Of a DNA stretch of 64,000 nucleotides, positions 31,069 through 40,600 are shown piece after piece. How positions within the stretch are numbered: position 1 is the first letter of the stretch; each line of letters starts with the position of its first letter. This DNA comes from Bifidobacterium sp. ESL0728 (GTDB lineage: Bacteria; Actinomycetota; Actinomycetes; Actinomycetales; Bifidobacteriaceae): the NCBI RefSeq assembly GCF_029392015.1, contig NZ_CP113925.1, positions 1-64,000 on the forward strand, read 5' to 3'. The notes beneath the pieces were generated by a model that was given only the letters and a program-made list of their open reading frames with translations, was not told the origin of the DNA and did no database searches. Made by a program: the position numbers and the translations under genes.

Positions 31069-34000
31069 ATGACAGGGCGCGGAATCTTTGCCAAGCTGAC
31101 CGCTATGGTCGGCGCACTCGCCGTGGGTTTGGCCGGCATGGTGGCAACGGGAACGGCGGTTGCGAATCCGCCAAAAAGCCATCTTTCGGTCGGCCCGCAG
31201 ACCATTGCGACCGGCGGCGAAGGCCGTATGCTTAATGCCATCAATTGGGTGGAGTGGAGCGATACCGATAGGCAAGAGATCGACGGCGATACAACCGTGT
31301 GGACCACTCCCTCGAAGATCGGCGATGGCCACTGGATCTCTACGCGTTGCTCAGTGACTTCTCCCAGCGGCGTCGATAACGCGCTTTCGGAGACAAAGCC
31401 GATGATGGCTTATAAATCAGGCGACTGGGGTGGCGACGGCTTGCCTGATATGTATAACCAGGGCGGAAAAGGCCACGCCAACACTATGATTACCGGTTTG
31501 GCGAACAAAGACGACGCGGAAAAGGTGACGTTCGACTTTGATTGCGCCACGTATCTGATTGACTCCGCGAGTTCTCCCTCGCTTGATGCGAGCACGCCTG
31601 TAACGTCATACACCAATGTGCCCATGCAAGGTCTGGTGTTTGCGGATGCCGAATCCAATAATTGGTATGACGACAGTCCTCTCATGCATCAGCAAGAATA
31701 TATCAAAGCGACTCCGAACAGCCAGATTTCCAGCGCGACCCCCATCTGGCGTCTGCTTGATGGTTACCGTTCGGAAGGTTGCTCCACAAATTCGGTGGCT
31801 GAGCTCAAGAACAGCACCATGCGTTTCCGTTCCGATGGCCCGCAGTGTTCCAATTCGGGCGGCAATGGGCCGGCTTCGGTGATGTTCCTGCAGGGGTCGC
31901 AGAGCGCGCGCGTCACGCTGAAAGGCGGCGGCAACACCGCTGTGGCGCTGGGCAGCATCGTGCTCACCGATTTCGGCGACGCACCGGAAAGCTATGGTGT
32001 GGCGAGTTCGCTGTTCCAACCCCAATGGACCGGTGGCGAGCTGGGAACAGATATTGCCTCTACCGGAACCTATGCCGGGGACGCAATCGATCCCGATCGT
32101 GGAGACCTCGTCGAAGGCATGGAAGGCGGCGCTTTATTCAACCTTACGCAGGCCAAGATCGATTCCGTCACCGATTCCACCAAGCTTGCCAATTCCGAAG
32201 AACCGACGCCGCGTTTGGGTGCGCATGAGGACACCGAGGCGGATATTCATTTTTCGGCCAATGCTGATGGCGACGATATCCGTGGTGACGAAGTCTCCGG
32301 TTCCATCGAAAACGACGAGGACGGCGTGGCCCATGCCGTGAACGCCAATGTTCAGGTCAATCCCGCCGCTGACGGCACCTTTACCCAGAAAGTGACCTGC
32401 AAGTCCACCGCGCATGCCGAAGTCAAAGGCTGGGTTGATTGGAACCGTAACGGGCGTTTTGACGACTCCACCGAAGGCAGTAACCAACAGGCTTGTGTCG
32501 CTGATTCCAGTTCGTCCACCGGTTCCTCGGCCACATTGACGTGGACCATTCCCGCCGATGCACAGCGTGCGGTGAAAAACGAGGCGACTGGGCCGTCGAC
32601 ACACTTGACGCAATCCTTCGAACGTGTCCGCATCACCTCCGAGACAGATCCCATGAGCACCGACATCATGAGGCTTGCGCCCACAGGCGTTACCACGAGC
32701 GGTGAGGTGGAGGATTACGCGGTCGACGTGCACGTGCCGATGCTCAACCTACGTGTGAATCTGCCCGGTGGGCGTTACGATTCCCGCGATCAGTTTGCAA
32801 TGTCCGTCAAGAATTCTTCGGATGTCGAGGCCGGCAACAAGACCACGACCGGTTCGGCGTCGGATATTCAGCCGGACCAAGTCGGTCCGAAATATCTCCC
32901 GTATGGCTCCGATTACAAGATTTCGGCTCCGCTTGCTGCAGGTTCGCCAAGTACCGAGAGTCGGTATTCCGCTGACTTCTCCTGTGTTGATTTGACTCAT
33001 GGCAATGCGCCTGTAACCGTCGATACCAGCGGCAAATTCACCATGCCGGCCGACTCCAACGTGCAATGCACCATCACCAGGTCCAAGCGCTCCAACCCGA
33101 CGTTGAAGGTGACCACGCATGTCAATGGCGGCAGTGCGGTTCCGTCTGATTTTCCGACTTCGGCGATGCCTGCCGTCGGTGACGGGTCGACATCACTGCC
33201 CAGCGGTTTTCCGGTGTCATTTACCGAGGGTTCCTACAAGATTTCCACGGATATGTCCGGTAAACCCAACTATGAGGTAACGAGCCCGCTGGCCTGCACG
33301 CTCGACGGTTCGCCGATCACCCTCACCGGCGCAACCGTGGCGCTCGCCAATGGCGACAATGTCGAATGCGAGCAGACGGTGAATCCCCGGGCCGCGACGT
33401 TGACGCTCAAGACCCAAGTGGAACACGGCGACGCGAAACCAGACGACTTCAACTTCACAGTGGCGACCAGCGGCGGTTCGACGACCTATGCGGAGAACAA
33501 TCCGCAGGTTTCCGCCGGCGACATCACCCGTGTGACCGGCTCCTCCCTGCCCGACGGATACGAGCAGGATGGCAACATTGCGTATTACAAGAATAGCGAT
33601 GCCGCGCATGCTCATCCGATGACGTTGGCCGAGGCGAACACGGCGCTCAACAACGGCGAGAGTGTGACCGGCATCCGCAAGGTCACCACCCACCGGTCCA
33701 AGCTCACCGTGAAGCGTGAACGCGATTACCGTTACGGCGGCACGGCCGAGGGCGACGGTTCCAGCGTCAAGCTGACCCCGCAAGGCGGCGTGGAACGTGA
33801 CGTTGCGATCGACCAGCCCGAATATGTCGGAGACGGCACGTACTCGGTGCGCCAGCTGCTCAACGACGGCTACAAGCAGGAGAGCATCAAGGCGGAACTT
33901 GCCGACGGCACCTCGATCACGATCAATCCCGACGGTACGTTCCAGGTGCCCCCGGGCGCCGATGTCATCGTCAACGTGAAGAATGCGGACGAACCGGGCA

Positions 34001-34518
34001 CTCTGGGATGGTCGCGTTTCGACGAGGACGGCACGACCCTGCTCCCTGGCTCCAAGTGGCGGCTTAATGGCCCCAAAGGCCAGAGCCTTGATGTTGATGA
34101 TTGCACGGCTGAGGTCTGCACCGGGCTTGACCAGGATCCCGCACCGGGCAAATTCAGGGTTTCCGGACTCAGTTGGGGTGCGTGGAACGTCACTGAGACG
34201 AAGGCGCCTGCCGGCCATGAGCTTTCCGAGCCCAAGACGTTGATCGCAGATCCTTCGCAAGGCGAGGGCGGAACTCCTAAGACGGAAGCGTTCCAGGGCG
34301 GCAAGTCCGCCGACGTCACCCCGGGCGTTAGGCCAGTTTCCGAGCCGCAGCAGGGTGCCAATAAGCCGATGCCAAGTAACAGGAAGCTTGGCCCGCAACT
34401 TTCCGCCACCGGTGCCGACGTGACTCAGGTTGTGGCGATTGCCGCGCTCGCATTACTTCTGGGCATGGTTCTTTCAGCCGCCATCAAGCGTTACGGCAAT
34501 AGGCAACTCGGCGCCTGA
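31069..34518 (+). CDS. surface adhesin 3: CshA-like / GEVED / SpaA-type, LSATG anchor
   Basis: A 1149-residue shorter paralogue. The ATG follows AGAGGAGCCGAAG. The signal peptide ends VATGTAVA (about 33). The CshA-like domain has GRMLNAINWVEWSDTD, DFGDAPESYG lies near 301 and GEVEDYAVDVHVP near 544. Only two or three middle repeats remain, which accounts for the shorter length. The SpaA-like domain reads GTLGWSRFDEDGTTLLPGS. The anchor is QLSATG near 1110, then AIAALALLLGMVLSAAIK and a short basic tail. The three genes are head-to-tail, so they arose by tandem duplication and the repeats contract or expand. Confidence 0.88.
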   Translation: MTGRGIFAKLTAMVGALAVGLAGMVATGTAVANPPKSHLSVGPQTIATGGEGRMLNAINWVEWSDTDRQEIDGDTTVWTTPSKIGDGHWISTRCSVTSPSGVDNALSETKPMMAYKSGDWGGDGLPDMYNQGGKGHANTMITGLANKDDAEKVTFDFDCATYLIDSASSPSLDASTPVTSYTNVPMQGLVFADAESNNWYDDSPLMHQQEYIKATPNSQISSATPIWRLLDGYRSEGCSTNSVAELKNSTMRFRSDGPQCSNSGGNGPASVMFLQGSQSARVTLKGGGNTAVALGSIVLTDFGDAPESYGVASSLFQPQWTGGELGTDIASTGTYAGDAIDPDRGDLVEGMEGGALFNLTQAKIDSVTDSTKLANSEEPTPRLGAHEDTEADIHFSANADGDDIRGDEVSGSIENDEDGVAHAVNANVQVNPAADGTFTQKVTCKSTAHAEVKGWVDWNRNGRFDDSTEGSNQQACVADSSSSTGSSATLTWTIPADAQRAVKNEATGPSTHLTQSFERVRITSETDPMSTDIMRLAPTGVTTSGEVEDYAVDVHVPMLNLRVNLPGGRYDSRDQFAMSVKNSSDVEAGNKTTTGSASDIQPDQVGPKYLPYGSDYKISAPLAAGSPSTESRYSADFSCVDLTHGNAPVTVDTSGKFTMPADSNVQCTITRSKRSNPTLKVTTHVNGGSAVPSDFPTSAMPAVGDGSTSLPSGFPVSFTEGSYKISTDMSGKPNYEVTSPLACTLDGSPITLTGATVALANGDNVECEQTVNPRAATLTLKTQVEHGDAKPDDFNFTVATSGGSTTYAENNPQVSAGDITRVTGSSLPDGYEQDGNIAYYKNSDAAHAHPMTLAEANTALNNGESVTGIRKVTTHRSKLTVKRERDYRYGGTAEGDGSSVKLTPQGGVERDVAIDQPEYVGDGTYSVRQLLNDGYKQESIKAELADGTSITINPDGTFQVPPGADVIVNVKNADEPGTLGWSRFDEDGTTLLPGSKWRLNGPKGQSLDVDDCTAEVCTGLDQDPAPGKFRVSGLSWGAWNVTETKAPAGHELSEPKTLIADPSQGEGGTPKTEAFQGGKSADVTPGVRPVSEPQQGANKPMPSNRKLGPQLSATGADVTQVVAIAALALLLGMVLSAAIKRYGNRQLGA

Positions 34519-34524
34519 TGGCCA

Positions 34525-34582
34525 GATGCCAATCGTGACCGGACAGATGAAATCTTTTCACTGTCCAGTCACGATTGGCATC
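34525..34582 (+). terminator. long hairpin after adhesin 3
   Basis: gatgccaatcgtgac (34525-34539) pairs with gtcacgattggcatc (34568-34582). It continues as ggacag/ctgtcc (34541-34546 with 34561-34566) around a tgaaa...tttca loop. It starts seven bases after the stop codon. Confidence 0.8.
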
Positions 34583-34648
34583 CGTAGGCAAATGCCCATA
34601 AAACTGGGGTAATAAGAACCCCTGGTTTTCTTGTTGCCCCGGTAAATG

Positions 34649-35446
34649 TTATTGTGGCTCTTCGGCAAGCATCATTTGCATTTTTGAGTTGTTGAGAAAC
34701 CAGTCTGACAGTCTTGAATCCAGTAATTTTGTTAAAATTACACATGAATCGAAGACTTCGTCCAGAGTCATTCTGCGCTGTTCCCCGGGGATTGGGATGC
34801 CTTGTATGAGCGGCTCGTGGTGCGCGATCCGGTTACGTAAGATATGCACGCTTTTTATCGTGTTCAATGCATAGGTCCGTGTCCATTGTTTATTATTTTC
34901 CAAAGTTGTGCGTCGTCCTCCGGGAAAAACCTTGTTCAGTCCTTTTCGCCAAAAGTCTTCTTCATAGTCAGCTTTTCTTTGGTCAGGATAGCCATGATGG
35001 ATAAATCCGCCTTGGTCAAAAAGATTTTGCCAAAATCCAAAAGTGAGAGAAGCAATCATGTGTCCGTGAGGATGATTTTGCCTTTGAGCCGCTGTAAGAT
35101 GCTTCCAGGCTACTCGGATACATGCTAGAGAACGATCGTCGAAAGGCAAAGTACCCATATACCAATCAGGCGTATTTCCGATTTTTTGTGAGAGTTTGGA
35201 TAATTGTCGATCGCAGCTGTTGCGTAATGCAATTTCCAAAAGGGCGACATCGCCCATACAGGCACTTGCCAAGTCCCGGTCCCATAAATATAATTCAAGC
35301 GGTGAGCAGTGCCGTGTTTGTGCAGAAACCTGGTATGTAGATAAACGTTCCGGAGAAATACAGGCCAACAATGCTCGTTCAGCTTCAGAGCCAGGCGGGG
35401 GCGCGGCCGAAGAAAAATTCACCAATGAGTTTGACTTGAGGTTCAT
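34649..35446 (-). CDS. Abi family protein (Abi_2, HEPN-like)
   Basis: A 265-residue protein of the Abi_2 family, whose members give abortive infection against phages in lactococci. Visible are the segment LELYLWDRDLASACMGDVALLEIALRN, then GFWQNLFDQ and, near the C-terminus, HILRNRIAHHEPLIQG. The RNxxAHxE pattern is the HEPN-type catalytic signature (R-x4-6-H) of RNases. The start is supported by AAAGAAG. No partner antitoxin is seen beside it. The gene is AT-richer than the adhesins and next to an IS element, consistent with transfer. Confidence 0.85.
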   Translation of the reverse strand: MNLKSNSLVNFSSAAPPPGSEAERALLACISPERLSTYQVSAQTRHCSPLELYLWDRDLASACMGDVALLEIALRNSCDRQLSKLSQKIGNTPDWYMGTLPFDDRSLACIRVAWKHLTAAQRQNHPHGHMIASLTFGFWQNLFDQGGFIHHGYPDQRKADYEEDFWRKGLNKVFPGGRRTTLENNKQWTRTYALNTIKSVHILRNRIAHHEPLIQGIPIPGEQRRMTLDEVFDSCVILTKLLDSRLSDWFLNNSKMQMMLAEEPQ

Positions 35447-35536
35447 TCTTCTTTATAGTAGTACATGTATTCCCCCAATGGGCCTCTCCGAACGGTAGCG
35501 ATACTGAGTCGTGATGCACTGGGGGTTCTTTTTTGG

Positions 35537-36982
35537 GTTAAGTAAACAAAAGTGTGTCTTATTCTGTTCGGATGGTGGTCATGTTGACTGTCGGTTATTT
35601 GTCAGAATGTGGGCTTTTCGGGTGTGTCTAGTGTGATTGGCCGGCCCATCCGTGTCTGATGCCGAATCCTGATTCGTAGGGGTCGACGGCGGGGTCGTCG
35701 GGGTCGGCCTGTTGCACGGATCGGCGGTCGAGGCCGGGCAGCGCGAGAGTGCTGTCGGCCTGCTGTTTCCTTGTTTTCCCTTGCCAGTGTTCCGGGGTCG
35801 CGAACCGTTCCGGTTCGGGGTCCCGGGTGCGCATGTAGAGGAGCCATTCGCAGATTCTTCTGGCGTGCTCGGGGCTCAGGCCGCTGTGGCGGCGCATGGC
35901 GTCCTTGACCGGCTTGTTGGTGCCGCCCTCGAGCATGTTCGTGTTCCACGCGACCGGCCCTCCGGCGTCGAGTTCCGGGTCGAGCCAGGTGAAGAGCATG
36001 CCGGCGGCGTTGAGCCTGGCGAGCCGGTGGTAGGCGTCGCGGGCGCGCTGGTGGGTGTACCAGGTGCGGCGGAACCCGGTGTCGGGGTCGCGGGCCGCGG
36101 TCCGCTCGTCCAGCCATTCCTTGTTCTCTTCGTACCATTCCTGCAGGTCGGCCAGCCATTGCCCCGCCTGTTCGGGGGTGCCGCAGCGCTTCACGTTCAC
36201 GAGCCTTCTGGCCAGCTTGTAGAGCGCCTTGCCGGGCTCGGTGCGGGGGCGGCTGGTCAGGTCGCGCCTGGTGTTCCGCAGCACGTGGACCAGGCAGCGC
36301 TGCACGCGCATGCCGGGCCATGCCCGGCCGATGGCGGCGAGGCAGCCGGCGCCGCCGTCGCAGACCACGACGTCGGGCCGCGGGATGCGGCGGAACAGGG
36401 CGAGCCAGGCGGCCTTCTTCTCGGTGTCGCACCACTGGAACGCCAGCGGCCTGCCGTCTTCGGCGTCGACGGCGACCAGCAGGCACCAGCCGTTCAGGTA
36501 CGTGCCGTCCACCTCCACGCAATGCGCCTTCCCGGGTTTCGGCAGTCGGGGCCTGACCCGCCAGCACCATGAGGTGCGTTTCGCGAATCCCTGTCGGGTG
36601 GCGACCCCGATCGCCCGGGCGGCCTGCAGGACGTCCGTCCTTCCCAGCACCCACGACAGCCACGCGCGGAACTCGGCCAGACGCGTGGCGTCCGGCCTTG
36701 TGGCGACCCCGCTCGCCGAGCACGCGTCGCATCTCCAGCGCTGCCGTCCGGCCTTCGTGTATCCGTTCCTGCGCATCGGCAGCCCGCACAGCGGGCACAG
36801 CCTCGCCCTCGGCGATCTCCTCCTGGCCATACCGCCATGCAACAGCCAGCACACAACCGCACGAAAGTCAACTCAGGAAGCAAAAGACCCGTGTTTAACA
36901 CCACAGGCGTTAAACACAGGCCCGCACGCCTACTCCCGAAACGCCAAACCCCGAAAATAAGACACACCTTTGTTTACTTAAC
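35537..36982 (-). mobile_element. insertion sequence, IS1249-like (IS256 family)
   Basis: About 1.45 kb bounded by near-perfect inverted ends. The left end starts gttaagtaaacaaaagtgtg at 35537. The right end, read on the minus strand from 36982, is gttaagtaaacaaaggtgtg, with one mismatch in the first 20; similarity continues for about 26 bp (gtcttat). It carries a single transposase gene on the minus strand. Flanks are ttttttgg and tctctttt, so no clear target duplication was found. GC content inside is clearly higher than in the flanks. Confidence 0.8.
35628..36854 (-). CDS. IS1249-like transposase (MULE/DDE)
   Basis: A 408-residue transposase. The N-terminus has a zinc ribbon (CPLCG...WRCDAC). 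A helix-turn-helix region follows, then a MULE-type catalytic core with VEVDGTYLNGW (first Asp), VVCDGGAGCLAA (second Asp) and NMLEGGTNKPVK (Glu). The order and spacing fit the IS256/IS1249 group. The start is GTG at 36854; ATG at 36830 (MARRRSPRARLCPLCG) is an equal candidate. The reading frame is intact, so the element may be active. Very high GC relative to the neighbours. Confidence 0.85.
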   Translation of the reverse strand: MCWLLHGGMARRRSPRARLCPLCGLPMRRNGYTKAGRQRWRCDACSASGVATRPDATRLAEFRAWLSWVLGRTDVLQAARAIGVATRQGFAKRTSWCWRVRPRLPKPGKAHCVEVDGTYLNGWCLLVAVDAEDGRPLAFQWCDTEKKAAWLALFRRIPRPDVVVCDGGAGCLAAIGRAWPGMRVQRCLVHVLRNTRRDLTSRPRTEPGKALYKLARRLVNVKRCGTPEQAGQWLADLQEWYEENKEWLDERTAARDPDTGFRRTWYTHQRARDAYHRLARLNAAGMLFTWLDPELDAGGPVAWNTNMLEGGTNKPVKDAMRRHSGLSPEHARRICEWLLYMRTRDPEPERFATPEHWQGKTRKQQADSTLALPGLDRRSVQQADPDDPAVDPYESGFGIRHGWAGQSH

Positions 36983-37022
36983 TCTCTTTTTTAATTCTTA
37001 GGTCTCCACCGTGGCTTGTGGG

Positions 37023-37337
37023 TTACTTGTTGAGCTTCGCCTTGAGGCGGCCGAAGACGGACTGGCGCTGGCGGACGGCTTTCGGAAGGATCGGGCATCC
37101 GGCGCAGACCAGGGATTCCGGGTCGGGGTCGCAGCCTTCGCCGGTGGTGGAGTTGCATGAACGCAGGTCGTAGATGCTGAGACGGCCGGCGGTGCGTTCC
37201 TGCTCGATAACGAGGTCGACCAGATCCAGCGGCAGGCTGAGTTCGTTGGCAATCATGCGAGGAGACTGGCCATGGGTGAGGCCATCGATGACCGCGGTCG
37301 TGATTGAAAGTGACGATTTACCCTGAGCCGATGCCAT
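37023..37337 (-). CDS. FeoC-like winged-helix, cysteine-containing protein
   Basis: A 104-residue protein at the end of the feo operon. A winged-helix segment (AVIDGLTHGQSPRMIANELS to RLSIYDLRSC) is followed by four cysteines in a C-x7-C-x9-C-x2-C pattern ending CAGCPI, then a basic tail. FeoC proteins of enterobacteria pair a winged helix with an Fe-S-binding Cys loop, and this has the same architecture, so a FeoC-like role is likely but inferred. ATG at 37337 is chosen because of GGAG before it; a longer frame to 37481 lacks support. Confidence 0.65.
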   Translation of the reverse strand: MASAQGKSSLSITTAVIDGLTHGQSPRMIANELSLPLDLVDLVIEQERTAGRLSIYDLRSCNSTTGEGCDPDPESLVCAGCPILPKAVRQRQSVFGRLKAKLNK

Positions 37338-37671
37338 ATCTCCATCGCTGCGCAGGGTGCAATTGTGATGGTTCCGTGATGGATTGCTCGCTTTCGTAGC
37401 ACGGAACCTTCCGGAACAATGTTTTCCGGTTTCAGTGCTACCGAGCCTATTCATGTGAGAATCGGGAATCGTTGGTATCATGCGAATCTCGTTTTTTTGA
37501 GTGACTCGGTTTTGCCATTTTCGTAGCTTTGGAGCGATAAAAGGTGCCTTAATGTTGTTCGATGCTGTGACTCGAGCATCAAAGTGCTGAAATTCGTGTG
37601 TGTGGTGTCCAATGCAGAGTCAAGGTGAAGCAGTGAAAACGAGTAAGGCGGCATGATTGATCTTGCGGACG
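37338..37671. other. intergenic region between feoB and the FeoC-like gene
   Basis: About 334 bp without a convincing gene. It contains the inverted repeat ggttccgtg (37370-37378) with cacggaacc (37400-37408), shortly upstream of the FeoC-like gene on the minus strand. This could be an attenuator or the end of a feoAB transcript. Nothing else was seen. Confidence 0.4.
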
Positions 37672-40600
37672 TCATAATAATCGCCCGACTTGGAAGACGA
37701 TAATGGCCAATATATAGGCGACTATCAGTCCTGTCGCCACCGATTGCAGCGCGGTTTCCATGCCGTATTGTCGTTTCATTTCGGCCACTGTCGCCAAGCA
37801 TGGCGTATAGGCGAGAATGAAGATCATGAAGGCTGCGGCCGCAGCGTTGGGGTGTCCGTCGCTGGACTTCTCAAAGCTCTTGTGCACCGCCTGCCCTAGG
37901 CTCCCCTGGCCTTCCGCCTGTTCGGTCTGGTTGCCGGAATCGTTGATGGCGTAGCTCTGCGAAAGCGAGCCGACCACGACTTCCTTGGCCACAAAACCGG
38001 TGACCAGCGCGGCCGAGGCATGCCAATCGTCAAAGCCGGCTGGTTTGAAGACCGGCGCGATGGACGTCGAAACCGCACCGAATACGGAATTTTCGACTTT
38101 GTCGACGTGGCCGAATGAATTGGTGCCGGCCGCGCCCGCCGAAATCGGAATGGCGGAAAGCACCCAGACGATGATGAGCATGGTGACGATCACGGAGCTT
38201 GCGCCGGTGATGAACGACCAGAGACGTTGCAGCACCGACTTCAGCAGTTGCAGCAGGCGCGGCATCTGGTAAGGCGGCAGTTCCATGGCGAACGGCTGGG
38301 TTTTGAGATCCTTGAACTGCGTCTTGCGCAGCGCGAAGCCGACCGCGAGGATGATGGCGATGGAACTGACGTACATCAGGAAAATGGCCACGCCCGCGTA
38401 TTTGCCGAAGAACGCATAGGCCAGGACCACGTAGACGCTCAGGCGTGCCGAACAGGAAGTGAACGGAATCAGCAGGCCGGTGAGCAGCCGTTGCCGCGAA
38501 TCCGGCAGTGTGCGCGTGGAGGCCAGCGCCGGCAGGTTGCAGCCGAAGCCGACTACCAACGGCAGGAAGGCGCGGCCGTCGAGGCCGACCATACGCATCG
38601 CGCGGTCCATCACGAACGCCGCGCGCGCCAGGTAGCCCGAATCCTCCAGCAGCGAGAGGATGATGAACATGATGCCCATCGGCGGAATGAAGGTGCACAC
38701 CGTGATCGCGCCGTTGAGGAACCCGTCGACGATGAGCGAATAGAGCCATCCGTCAAGCGAGCCCTTGCCGGCGATGGCGGTGAAGATCCAGGCGATGCCG
38801 TCGGTGCACCAGCCGCGCAACGTGACGTCGAACCAGTCTTGCAGAGGGCCGGCCAGGGTTGTGGTCGCCTCAAAAACGAGGAACATCGTGATGAGGAAGA
38901 CTACAAGGCCGATTGCCGGATGGAGCAGAACCCGGTCAAGCTTGTCGGAGAACGTCTCGCGGTTGGCTGTGGTCACCGCGCCCTGTGGCAGGTCTTTGTT
39001 GATTTCCTTGAGTTTCTTGGCGATCCATTCGAAGCGTTCGTCTGAAGTCTCCCGCACCCATTGCGAGACTTCCTCCTGCGTTGCGCTCGCGGGCGGTGCC
39101 GGAATGCTGGTGACTGGCTTTGGCTCCAGTTGCACGTGAATCTCGCGGGAAACATCGGCTCCGCCGCCATCTAAGGTAGGTGTCGCATTTTCTGCCTTGG
39201 CCAGCGTGGTCTCCACGACCTCGGAGGCCTTGTGCGCGGCCTCGCTTATCGTTTCCTTGGCTGTTTCCGGCGGGTTCTGCGAGCTGGGTTCGACAGTAGC
39301 TCGATGTGTATTCGCATTGCTGTCTGTTTTTTTGGGGATTTGGCGCGATATGACGTCAGTCGTTGGCTGTTTGTCTTTATTCTGCAGTGGGTTTAAGCCA
39401 GGCTTGTCGGTAGGTTGAGATTTTTTGTTACGGTTTGGTTTCTCGGCATTGTGCACCCGGTCGATTGCATCCTTATCCAAGTCCGCACGAATATTTCCGT
39501 CTGGATTCCCCTGAATTGAATTCAGTTGAGAACCCCCTATTTCCAACGAATTTGGCCGTCGTTTTTCATCATTGGTTGTATGCAAGCGAGCGGACGTATT
39601 TGAGGATGAATTGGATTGTTCCGAAGTCTGTTCGGCTTCCTGCGCCCTGATTTCGGTCAAGGTTGCTGCGATGGTGTCTAATAACTCGGCTTTGCCGTAG
39701 CTGGTGCGGCCGTCGACCCGAACCATTGGAATGCCGGGAAGCGTGCGCTTGAGCCGTTTGAGGGTAACCGGCGAGTCCTGTTTTTCCGCCAAATCCAACA
39801 TGGTGACCGCGATGATAATCGGGAAGCCCAAGTCCATCAGCTGGCTCAAAAGGTAATACGATTTCGAAGGTGAAGTGGCATTGAACGTGAAGACGATGAT
39901 GTCTGGGCGAGCATAGCTGCGACGCCCCATCGCCGCTTCCCCCGCGACCTGCTCGTCCGGGCTGTAGGCGTCGAGCGAGGCCGTGCCGGGGGTATCGATG
40001 AAGTCCCAGCGCTCGCCGTCGCGCTCGAGGCTGCCGGATTCCACCAAAACCGTGGTGCCAGGCGCGTTCATCACCGTTGCGCTCGCGCCGAGTACGGCAT
40101 TGAAGAGCGTGGATTTGCCTACGTTGGGGTTGCCGACGAACACGATGCGTGGGCTGGCATGTGTGGGTTTGCCGGCCTTGTCGCTCATCGATTCCATGCC
40201 GGCCATACCAGACATCGAGCCGGATTTGCCACCGTGATGGTGGTGCGGTTGCGGCAGCAGCACCGCGAGCCCGCGCCGGTGGTGGTGCCCGCCGTGGCCC
40301 CCATGCCCAGCGTGGCTCCCGTCTCTGCTGTTTCCTTCGCTTGCGCCGTGTCCGCCCTCGGGCCCGCTGACGGAACTGCCCCCGCCGCAGCAATCCGCCG
40401 GTTCCGGCATCAGATCAGGGTCGTTGGGATCATTGGTATCAGCGTTCGCGTTTACGGGATTACCGGCGCTGCTGTCGTTGTTGGAATTGCTTGCGTTGGT
40501 GCGGTCATTGCGGTCATTGTGGTTTCCGAGGTGATCCGCGTTATCTAAATCGCTAGGTCCGCCAGTGTTGTCGGAATCATTGGACTTGCTGTTGTCGTTC

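Noticed and set aside
35602..36852. A second long minus-strand frame inside the IS element
   Set aside because: Arg/Ala/Pro-rich shadow of the transposase in another frame; the frame ending at 35628 has the zinc and DDE motifs.
37338..37481. Longer N-terminus for the FeoC-like protein
   Set aside because: The extra residues have no ribosome site and an atypical composition; ATG 37337 has GGAG and fits the winged-helix start.
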